Origin: Collimonas humicola | GTDB lineage: Bacteria; Pseudomonadota; Gammaproteobacteria; Burkholderiales; Burkholderiaceae_D | Length of the DNA stretch: 64,000 bases | NCBI RefSeq assembly: GCF_018304945.1 | Contig: NZ_JAGQEE010000003.1 | Location: forward strand, 496,001 to 560,000 | Reading direction: 5' to 3' | Shown here: piece by piece, positions 25,773 to 32,238 of the stretch | How the letters are laid out: every line of letters begins with the position of its first letter | Numbering within the stretch: position 1 is the first letter of the stretch | Made by a program: the position numbers and the translations under genes | Notes under the pieces: generated by a model | Told to the model about the DNA's origin: nothing | Seen by the model: the letters and a program-made list of their open reading frames with translations, nothing else | The model's database searches: none

Positions 25773-26786
25773 ATGAATATTTCATTACCTGTTTATCAAC
25801 ACCCAACGCTGACGATCCTGATCGACGACAGCCAGAGCTTCCTGGACAGCCTGGCTTTCCAGTTGCCGCCGCAAATGGCGCGCAAGGTCTTTCACGATAC
25901 CCAGGCCGCCCTCGAATGGCTGCGCGACTCCTATCGCCATGCGCCCGGCAAAAGCCAGTCGATCCGCGTCAACTATGACGAGCAGACCTATTCCTTCGAC
26001 CGCCGCACGGTGGCGGTCGATATCGACCAGATCTACCGCCAGTCGATGAACCGCCGCCGCTTCATGCTGCCGTCGGTACTGGTGATCGATTATGCAATGC
26101 CGCAGATGAACGGCCTGGCGTTCTGCCAGGCGGTGCAGGACCTGCCCTGCAAAAAGATCCTGTTTACCGGCCAGGCCGATGAAAAAATCGCCATCGAGGC
26201 GTTCAACCGGGGCCTGATCGACCGCTTCATCAAGAAAAGCGACCACGACGCCCTCGATCACCTGGAAATGGAAATCCGCGCCCTGCAGAAGGAGTTTTTC
26301 CACGCCCAGTCGCTGACGCTGAAAGACCTGCTGTCGCGTCATTCCTACACCTTCCTGTCGGATCCGGCGTTGGAGGCGCTGGTGGAACAACTTTGCAAGC
26401 GGCACGGCTTTGTCGAGTATTACCTGTTCCCTAACCCGACCGGCATCCTGTTCTTCGACATCCAGGGCAAGGCGACGCTGATGGTGGTGGAAACGGAAGC
26501 CAGCCTGATGTCGCAGCTGGAGGTGGCGCAAGACTATGGCGCGCCGCTGGAACTGCTGACCGGCTTGCGGGAAATGCGGCTGGTCCCCTTCTTTTCCGAC
26601 ACCGGCGGCATGTATACCGACGCGTTGCGCCATGATTGGATATCATATTGCCTGCCGGCACAAATTTGTTTTGGCGCGCAAGACTACTATTGGGCCTTGT
26701 TTGATTTCCCGGCGCACTATCTCCGCGAGTCGCTTTATTCATTCGCGGAATTTTTACGTGATCAATCCGCTGACGTTAAATCCTAA
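25773..26786 (+). CDS. jqsR: LqsR-type response regulator
   Basis: 337 residues. An N-terminal receiver domain has acidic Asp18-Asp19, phospho-acceptor Asp106 (VIDYAMPQMNG), Thr132 and Lys154. About 30-40 extra residues (roughly 55-95) separate the first helix from the phospho-acceptor strand, as also described for LqsR-like proteins. The C-terminal 170 residues lack any recognisable DNA-binding motif. The ATG at 25773 is preferred; the frame extends to 25752. It starts 53 nt past jqsS, and ends 14 nt before the LuxR gene. Confidence 0.82.
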   Translation: MNISLPVYQHPTLTILIDDSQSFLDSLAFQLPPQMARKVFHDTQAALEWLRDSYRHAPGKSQSIRVNYDEQTYSFDRRTVAVDIDQIYRQSMNRRRFMLPSVLVIDYAMPQMNGLAFCQAVQDLPCKKILFTGQADEKIAIEAFNRGLIDRFIKKSDHDALDHLEMEIRALQKEFFHAQSLTLKDLLSRHSYTFLSDPALEALVEQLCKRHGFVEYYLFPNPTGILFFDIQGKATLMVVETEASLMSQLEVAQDYGAPLELLTGLREMRLVPFFSDTGGMYTDALRHDWISYCLPAQICFGAQDYYWALFDFPAHYLRESLYSFAEFLRDQSADVKS

Positions 26787-26800
26787 CCGAAGACAAATCC

Positions 26801-27538
26801 ATGCTGCGAAGCGAAACCGCTCCTCGATTATCCGCCCCCGATCTGCTGCTGATCGCGCAAGCTCCTGACTGGGATCAGCTGCGGACGCGCAGCCAGCGCC
26901 TGCTGGCGCAGGTCGGCATCTGCGACTTCATGCTGAAGATGGATGTCACCGGCGCCAACGGCGCCTCGCAGGTGCAAATGTTCGGCACCCTGCCCGGCGC
27001 CACCCTGCAGCTGTTCACCCAGCCCACCGACGACAAGACCGATCCGGTCCAGCAGCACCTGGCGCACTCCTGCCTGCCGCTCAACTGGCAGGTCGAGCAG
27101 CTGTGCCTGCTGCATGGCGGCCAGATCTATCCGCTCTTGAAAGCCATGGGCATCACCCAAGGCATAAGCCTGGCGCTGCATACCAAGCAGTCGGCCAACC
27201 GCCTCGATTTTTACAGCAACGCGGCGCCGTCGGCAGCGCTGCCGGCTGGCAGCCAGGCCGACACTCTGCTGCTCGGCCTGTATCTGCAGCAAGCCGCGGA
27301 AACGCTATGGCGCAAATCCACGCCGAACCAGGAATCGCTGCTGTCGGCGCGTGAACTGGAATGCCTGCGCTGGAGCGCCGACGGCAAGACCAGCAGCGAG
27401 ATCGGCCTGATCCTGGGCATTTCCCAGCGCACCGTGTATTTCCATATGAAGAACGTCGCAATGAAGCTGGGCGTCTACAGCACCCGCCACGCCATCAGCC
27501 GCGCGGTCATGATGGGCATCATCAAACCCAATAATTGA
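26801..27538 (+). CDS. LuxR-family solo with autoinducer-binding domain
   Basis: 245 residues: an autoinducer-binding domain (about 20-165) and a LuxR helix-turn-helix (about 180-240: LSARELECLRW, GKTSSEIGLILGISQRTVYFH). Taking Asp81-Pro82 as the TraR Asp70-Pro71 pair, Trp96 matches Trp85 and Gly121 lies near Gly113. The positions of TraR Trp57 and Tyr61 are Thr68 and Phe72. Those two residues usually line the AHL pocket, so the ligand may not be an AHL. No luxI is in the window. It is apparently the last gene of jqsS-jqsR-luxR. Confidence 0.85.
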   Translation: MLRSETAPRLSAPDLLLIAQAPDWDQLRTRSQRLLAQVGICDFMLKMDVTGANGASQVQMFGTLPGATLQLFTQPTDDKTDPVQQHLAHSCLPLNWQVEQLCLLHGGQIYPLLKAMGITQGISLALHTKQSANRLDFYSNAAPSAALPAGSQADTLLLGLYLQQAAETLWRKSTPNQESLLSARELECLRWSADGKTSSEIGLILGISQRTVYFHMKNVAMKLGVYSTRHAISRAVMMGIIKPNN

Positions 27539-27635
27539 TTTTCAACCAGCAAGCGCGTACCGGCATTCCGCGTTGATGGCCTGGCCTTGGCGCAGCTGGT
27601 GCCGATCCTGGTGATCGCCGGCTTGCGCTTGCAGC

Positions 27636-28625
27636 TCAGGGCTGCTCGAAGAAATGTTTTTCGGCCAGCGCGCTGAGATTGCCGCCCAGCTGCGCGTAGC
27701 GGAATGGCGCCTGCTCCATCAATGCCTGCGACGGCGCCGTCAGTTCCGGCGCGGTTTCGCGATAGAACACGATCCAGCCCAGGATTCCGCCTTTCGGTAT
27801 TTCTTGTGCGGCGCCGGTTTTCTGCACGAACCAGGCCGGATCGGCAATGCCGTCCAACACCAGTTGCGCCAGCTTTTTCAGGCGGCTGTGGCGGCGCTGG
27901 TACCAGTCGTCATGATTCATGCGCGACAGCTCAGCCATCATGACCAGCGGCGCCAGCGCATAGTTGTGATAAGCCAGCGCGCGGCCTGCGCGATTGAGCT
28001 CTAGCGGCAGGCTGCCGTCGTCGCCGATGTCGTTCAGCGCGCTGTCGTAGATCTTGCTGGCGGCGTCGATATAGCGCGCATCGCCGGTAGCCACGCCGGT
28101 CGCCATCACCGCCAGGCCGACCCAGTAATAGTGATTATTGCGCGGCCGCTTGGCGTCGCCGGCAAACGCCAGCGCGGCGTCCGCCAGCCGCGGCAGCCAG
28201 CTCTCGATATGCAGACGTTGCGCCGGCTCGGCTAGCGGCCGCAATTTGATATACGCAAGCGCCACGCCGGCCAGCGTCCATTTGCGCTCGTACTGCGCCT
28301 GGCTGCTGCCGACCTTGCCCAGCATCGCGTCATCCACCGCCCAGCGGTCCAGCCAGCGCAAGGCGCATGCGGCTGCCGCGGTATCGCCGCTGGCGATGTA
28401 GCGGTCGGCATTGGCGCTGACTGTCGCCAGGTAGTCGCTGAACGGCTTGACTGCGGCTTCGTTGCGGGCTTTCAGCACCGGATCGACGACGGAGTAATGC
28501 GCATCCGAGTAATAGCCGTTGGCCTCGATATCGCGCAGGCCCGCGGGCGCGTCGGCACAGGCGGCGAAGGCGCTGCTGCCGCACAGGCAAAGCGGAAGGA
28601 TAAGCAAGAGTAATCGACGCGGCAT
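27636..28625 (-). CDS. Secreted alginate lyase-like protein (PL5/AlgL family)
   Basis: 329 residues with a signal peptide (about 1-21, ending SSAFA). The PL5 signature NNHYYW is at 163-168, within an alpha/alpha barrel, and supplies the catalytic Asn and His; RAGRALAYHNYALAPLVMMA supplies the Arg/Tyr region in two parts. These enzymes cleave mannuronate linkages in alginate in the periplasm or outside the cell. No other alginate genes are nearby, so a degradative or biofilm-dispersal role is more likely than biosynthetic quality control. Convergent with the LuxR solo gene. Confidence 0.82.
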   Translation of the reverse strand: MPRRLLLLILPLCLCGSSAFAACADAPAGLRDIEANGYYSDAHYSVVDPVLKARNEAAVKPFSDYLATVSANADRYIASGDTAAAACALRWLDRWAVDDAMLGKVGSSQAQYERKWTLAGVALAYIKLRPLAEPAQRLHIESWLPRLADAALAFAGDAKRPRNNHYYWVGLAVMATGVATGDARYIDAASKIYDSALNDIGDDGSLPLELNRAGRALAYHNYALAPLVMMAELSRMNHDDWYQRRHSRLKKLAQLVLDGIADPAWFVQKTGAAQEIPKGGILGWIVFYRETAPELTAPSQALMEQAPFRYAQLGGNLSALAEKHFFEQP

Positions 28626-28806
28626 GCGGCTCCCTCAAAAGGTGTACGGAAACAGGTGGAGAAACGATCTGGCCCGGGCAGTGCCAGGCTACGCAGGAAT
28701 TAAAACATAGGCTTGCCACGCCTACAGCTGCTGAAATTTCTTGTTGCAATTTTAGGACCTGTCTGCAACGTGCTGGGAGTGCGGACGCGCGGCATGCTTT
28801 CAGGCC

Positions 28807-29061
28807 CTAGGGCGTCATGCCGCTGCAGACTGACAGGATCGTCACCAGGTCTTGCTGATAGCGCCTCTCGCCGGTCAGTTGCTGCGTGCTGACGCCGCGC
28901 TCGGCCGCGTGCGCCGCGATGCACGCAGCCTGGCTCGTCTCCGGTTCGGCAATTGCAAGATAAGCGATGACGAGTAACAGCGCGATCGCGATTGCGGCAG
29001 CGCTAACGATCAAGGTGAAGCGGCGTGCGGCTTGCTGAGGATTTTGTGAGATGACAGGCAT
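28807..29061 (-). CDS. Small single-span membrane protein, function unknown
   Basis: 84 residues. One strongly hydrophobic segment (about residues 15-37: FTLIVSAAAIAIALLLVIAY) is followed by a soluble C-terminal region with two cysteines (AACIAAH and SVCSGM). No family recognised. It lies downstream of the MarR gene on the same strand and shares with it a TTAGCTARRCAA motif 24 nt before the start codon, so MarR control is likely. Coding support is the ATG with a GGAGC-like site upstream and the sensible topology. Confidence 0.6.
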   Translation of the reverse strand: MPVISQNPQQAARRFTLIVSAAAIAIALLLVIAYLAIAEPETSQAACIAAHAAERGVSTQQLTGERRYQQDLVTILSVCSGMTP

Positions 29062-29084
29062 GGCGGCTCCTTGCGCAAAAGAAG

Positions 29085-29100
29085 TTAGCTAAACAACTAA
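29085..29100. promoter_or_regulatory. TTAGCTAAACAACTAA motif upstream of the small membrane protein
   Basis: Contains TTAGCTAA with a second TTAG-like half reading CTAA. A near copy (TTAGCTAGGCAA) occurs at 29599-29610 before the marR-type gene. In both cases the motif begins 24 nt upstream of the start codon. Probable operator for the MarR regulator. Confidence 0.5.
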
Positions 29101-29158
29101 ATGATGAAAAATAATGCGCCCCGTACGGCGCATCGTACTCACTGTGCTTACTGCTGTA

Positions 29159-29575
29159 TCAGCCTATGCTTTCGCGAATCCCGCGCAGGGCCGCAATCGA
29201 TCCGTCGAAACGGTCGCCGCCGATCTGCTGGCGCAGTCGCTGCGCCACCTCGGCGCTGACGGCGTTGATCGGCCCGTCCAGCGCCAACCCGGCGGCGGTC
29301 GGGAAAATATTCCATTCGCGGCCGTCCGCCGCCGACGGCCGGCGCTCGATCATCTGCTTGGCCAGCAAGGCATCCAGCAAACGGGTCGCGGTCGGCCTGG
29401 CGATGCCGAAGACATCCGCCACTTCGCTGCTCAGCAGGCCAGGCCGCCGCAGCACGGCGCGCAAGACAAAACCTTGCGGCGCGGTCAGGTCGAACGGCTG
29501 GTAGGCAGCGTTCCACTCGCGCTCGACGATGCGCGCCAGCGCGGTGGTATTGAAATAAAGGCAGTGATCGAACAT
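29159..29575 (-). CDS. MarR-family transcriptional regulator
   Basis: 138 residues with the MarR winged helix in the middle (LLSSEVADVFGIARPTATRLLDALL in part, then ERRPSAADGREWNIFPTAAGLAL). The conserved DGR wing motif is present. Dimeric repressor sensing small molecules, ligand unknown. Likely represses itself and the small membrane protein gene through a shared motif. Divergent from the TetR gene. Confidence 0.85.
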   Translation of the reverse strand: MFDHCLYFNTTALARIVEREWNAAYQPFDLTAPQGFVLRAVLRRPGLLSSEVADVFGIARPTATRLLDALLAKQMIERRPSAADGREWNIFPTAAGLALDGPINAVSAEVAQRLRQQIGGDRFDGSIAALRGIRESIG

Positions 29576-29598
29576 AGCGCCAGTGTAGATAAATATAA

Positions 29599-29610
29599 TT
29601 AGCTAGGCAA
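29599..29610. promoter_or_regulatory. TTAGCTAGGCAA motif upstream of the MarR gene
   Basis: Second copy of the motif seen at 29085, again 24 nt before the start codon. Fits an autoregulatory MarR operator. Confidence 0.45.
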
Positions 29611-29693
29611 TCATTATTTGCCACGCTGTTGCCGGGTTTTTGTCTTTTTACACGCTAAGCGCTTGCTGTTTTGCCATTTCGCCTCTAAATTGA

Positions 29694-29715
29694 TAACAAC
29701 GAACATTCGGTACAA
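29694..29715. promoter_or_regulatory. Degenerate TetR operator before the tetR-type gene
   Basis: TAACAACGA-ACAT-TCGGTACAA has the same 9-4-9 layout as the perfect dyad at 30348, with an intact right half and a degraded left half. It ends 6 nt before the TetR start codon and would give weak autoregulation. Confidence 0.5.
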
Positions 29716-29721
29716 TTCATC

Positions 29722-30291
29722 ATGCCCACCGCAGCCCTTACCCGAGACGAAGTCGTCGAACGCATCCTGGCCGCCTTCCGCCGCTTCGGCTATGAGGGCA
29801 GCAGCCTGTCGCGTCTGTCGGACGCCACTGGCCTGGGGCGCTCCAGCCTGTATCATTATTTTCCGAACGGCAAAGAAGACATGGCCAGCGCGGCGATGGC
29901 CGCGGTCGGCGGCTGGTTTACCCAGTATGTGCTGCCGACGCTGACCAGCAAGCAGCCGCCCGAACAGCGCGCGCTGGAGTTTGCCGGAAAATTGTCAGAG
30001 TTTTATTCCAACGGCATGGCGCCTTGCCTGACCGATGTGTTCACCATCGGCGAAGCCGGATCCTTGTTCCAGCAGCATCTGGGCAGCCGCATGCGCAGCC
30101 TGATGGCCTTGCTGGCGGCGGTGGCGGAAGACGCCGGCATCGATAAAGTCGAAGCCGCGGTGCGCGCCGAAAATGCCGTGATCGCGATCCAGGGCTCGCT
30201 GGTGGTGTCGCGCGCCCTGGGCAGCAACGGGCCGTTCATGCGCATGGTCGAGAACTTCCCGAATATCTTGCTCGGCGCGCCGGTCGCCTAG
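29722..30291 (+). CDS. TetR-family transcriptional regulator
   Basis: 189 residues. The N-terminal HTH (about 8-55: RILAAFRRFGYEGSSLSRLS, then GLGRSSLYHYFPNGKEDM) is followed by a variable ligand domain resembling the LmrA/YxaF-like group. Probably represses itself and the GST gene downstream, since both have a TCGGTACAA half-site at their promoters. Confidence 0.88.
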   Translation: MPTAALTRDEVVERILAAFRRFGYEGSSLSRLSDATGLGRSSLYHYFPNGKEDMASAAMAAVGGWFTQYVLPTLTSKQPPEQRALEFAGKLSEFYSNGMAPCLTDVFTIGEAGSLFQQHLGSRMRSLMALLAAVAEDAGIDKVEAAVRAENAVIAIQGSLVVSRALGSNGPFMRMVENFPNILLGAPVA

Positions 30292-30322
30292 AAATTCTTG
30301 TGCCGATTCAGCTGATTTTTAC

Positions 30323-30369
30323 TTGACAGGATTGTTTCGACTTTGTATTGTACCGATTGTTCGGTACAA
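30323..30369 (+). promoter_or_regulatory. Promoter with overlapping TetR operator upstream of GST
   Basis: TTGACA (30323-30328) and TATTGT (30346-30351), 17 bp apart, form a good sigma-70 promoter. A perfect dyad TTGTACCGA-TTGT-TCGGTACAA (30348-30369) overlaps the -10. Binding there would block RNA polymerase, so the upstream TetR protein should act as repressor of the GST gene. Confidence 0.75.
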
Positions 30370-30444
30370 AATCATCGCATTACAGCTGCGGCGTCCGCGC
30401 CGCATTTTGTCAGCGTCTTATTCAAATCCTCCAGGAGTCTTGCC

Positions 30445-31080
30445 ATGCCAGTCGTCCGCCCAGCCCAGCCGATCCGCCTCTACCGTTCGCCCTTGTCCGG
30501 CCATGCCCACCGGGTAGAACTGTTCTTGTCGCTGCTGGATTTGCCGTTTGAAATGATTGATGTCAACCTGCGCGCCGGCGAGCAAAAGCAAGCTGGATTC
30601 CTGGCAAAAAACCCGTTCGGCCAGGTGCCGGTGATTGAAGACGGCGCAGTCACGCTGGCCGATTCGAACGCCATCCTGGTCTACCTGGCCGGCAAATATG
30701 GCGATGCCGCCTGGCTGCCGCGCGACCCGCTCGGCGCCGCCGGCGTGCAACGCTTCCTGTCGCTGGCGGCCGGGGAGATTTTCAGAGGGCCTGCCAGCGC
30801 CCGCATGGCGGCTTTGTTCGGCGTGCCGCTCGACCGCGATGCCGCGCGCGCCACCGCCTTGCAGCTATTCGCGGTCCTGGAGCCGCACCTGGCCGGGCAG
30901 GATTACCTGACCGGCGGCCATCCGACCATTGCCGATGTTGCGGCCTACAGCTATATCGCAGTTGCTCCGGAAGGCGGGATCGCGCTCGACGCTTATCCGC
31001 AGATCCGCAGCTGGCTGCGCCGCATCGAAGCGCTGCCGGGTTTTGTCGCCATGCGCGCCAGCCTGCCGCTGGCGGCCTGA
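30445..31080 (+). CDS. Glutathione S-transferase family protein
   Basis: 211 residues. Thioredoxin-like N-terminal domain (RLYRSPLSGHAHRVELFLSL in part; NPFGQVPVIEDG; ADSNAILVYLA with the glutathione-contacting Ser) and an all-helical C-terminal domain (GGHPTIADVAAYSY). Likely conjugates or dehalogenates an electrophile; substrate unknown. Start at ATG 30445 with CAGGAG upstream. Probably repressed by the adjacent TetR protein. Confidence 0.88.
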   Translation: MPVVRPAQPIRLYRSPLSGHAHRVELFLSLLDLPFEMIDVNLRAGEQKQAGFLAKNPFGQVPVIEDGAVTLADSNAILVYLAGKYGDAAWLPRDPLGAAGVQRFLSLAAGEIFRGPASARMAALFGVPLDRDAARATALQLFAVLEPHLAGQDYLTGGHPTIADVAAYSYIAVAPEGGIALDAYPQIRSWLRRIEALPGFVAMRASLPLAA

Positions 31081-31159
31081 GCCGGCGCGCCATGCCGTGA
31101 ACGCACCGTGGATGCGCCCTGGGTAATACTGCGCTCAATCATTGACGAGGCAAGCAATC

Positions 31160-32152
31160 ATGAACCATCCGGAAACAGCCAGCGCCGGCGCTGGAAAATC
31201 GGCTTTTCATCGCGGCGAGCGAGCAGTGCAGCAGCGCGCCGGCGTATTGGAAAAAATGGCGGCGCGCAGCCAGGTGATCCGCACCGCGATGCCTGACCAG
31301 CACCGCGAATTCTTCAGCCAGCTGCCGTTCATGATCGTCGGCAGCGTCGACCGCCAGCAACAGCCATGGGCCTCGATCATGACCGGCCCGCCAGGTTTCG
31401 TAGGATCGCCGGATGCCGAGCATCTGCGCGTCCATGCCCATGCGCTGGCGGCCGATCCGCTGCAGCAAAACCTCGCCGCCAACGCCGCCATCGGCTTGCT
31501 GGGCATCGAGCCGCACACGCGCCGCCGCAATCGCATGAACGGCAGGGTCGAGCAGCTGGATGCGGATGGCTGGACCCTGAAAGTCGAGCAGAGCTTCGGC
31601 AATTGTCCCAAATACATCCAGGCACGCCGCCCGAGCACAGTCGATAATGCCAGCGTCGCGGCGCCGCAGGTGCATCGCGCCGACGCGCTGGACGGCGCCA
31701 TGCAACAGCTGATCGGCAGCGCCGACACCTTCTTCATCGCCACCGCTTTCCTGCAAGAGCAATCCGCAGATGGCGAAGCCGGGGAGGGCGGCTACGGCGC
31801 CGACGTTTCGCATCGCGGCGGCAAGCCCGGCTTTGTCCGCATCGACGATGCCAAAACGCTGACCGTGCCGGACTTCGTCGGCAATTTTTTCTTCAACACC
31901 ATCGGCAACCTGGTCGTGCATCCGCGCGCCGGCCTGCTGTTCATCGATTTCGCCAGCGGCGACCTGATCTACCTGGCGGTAACCACCGAGCTGATCTGGG
32001 ACGGCCCTGAAGTCGCATCGTTCGCCGGCGCGCAGCGCTTGCTGCGCTTCCATGTGGAACAGGCGATACGGGTCGAGGCGTCGTTGCCGCTGCGCTGGGG
32101 CGCAGCGGAATTCTCGCCGGCGCTGGAGCCCATGGGCGCCTGGCCGGCGTAA
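31160..32152 (+). CDS. Pyridoxamine 5'-phosphate oxidase-like flavin nucleotide-binding protein
   Basis: 330 residues. The split-barrel FMN-binding fold is seen at about residues 45-190 (FFSQLPFMIVGSVD, QPWASIMTGPPGF) and again at about 225-290 (FFFNTIGNLVVHPRAGLLFIDF). Such long members are annotated as PPOX-class proteins and may be fused to nothing else; there is no ferredoxin domain here. Substrate unknown. ATG 31160 is preferred over 31142 because AGGCAAGC lies just upstream of it. Confidence 0.75.
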   Translation: MNHPETASAGAGKSAFHRGERAVQQRAGVLEKMAARSQVIRTAMPDQHREFFSQLPFMIVGSVDRQQQPWASIMTGPPGFVGSPDAEHLRVHAHALAADPLQQNLAANAAIGLLGIEPHTRRRNRMNGRVEQLDADGWTLKVEQSFGNCPKYIQARRPSTVDNASVAAPQVHRADALDGAMQQLIGSADTFFIATAFLQEQSADGEAGEGGYGADVSHRGGKPGFVRIDDAKTLTVPDFVGNFFFNTIGNLVVHPRAGLLFIDFASGDLIYLAVTTELIWDGPEVASFAGAQRLLRFHVEQAIRVEASLPLRWGAAEFSPALEPMGAWPA

Positions 32153-32183
32153 AAAAACCGGCTGCCCTTTTCAAGGCAGCCGG
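32151..32183 (-). terminator. Terminator for the phosphoesterase gene
   Basis: CCGGCTGCC and GGCAGCCGG form a 9-bp stem around an 8-nt loop, with a run of seven A on the plus strand, so the minus-strand transcript ends in U7. It would terminate the gene at 32239-34383; it also sits immediately after the plus-strand PPOX-type gene. Confidence 0.75.
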
Positions 32184-32238
32184 TGCGATGTCGCCGATCT
32201 ATCGCTGCCCGGATCTGCGGCAGCGACCTTCCTGCAAT

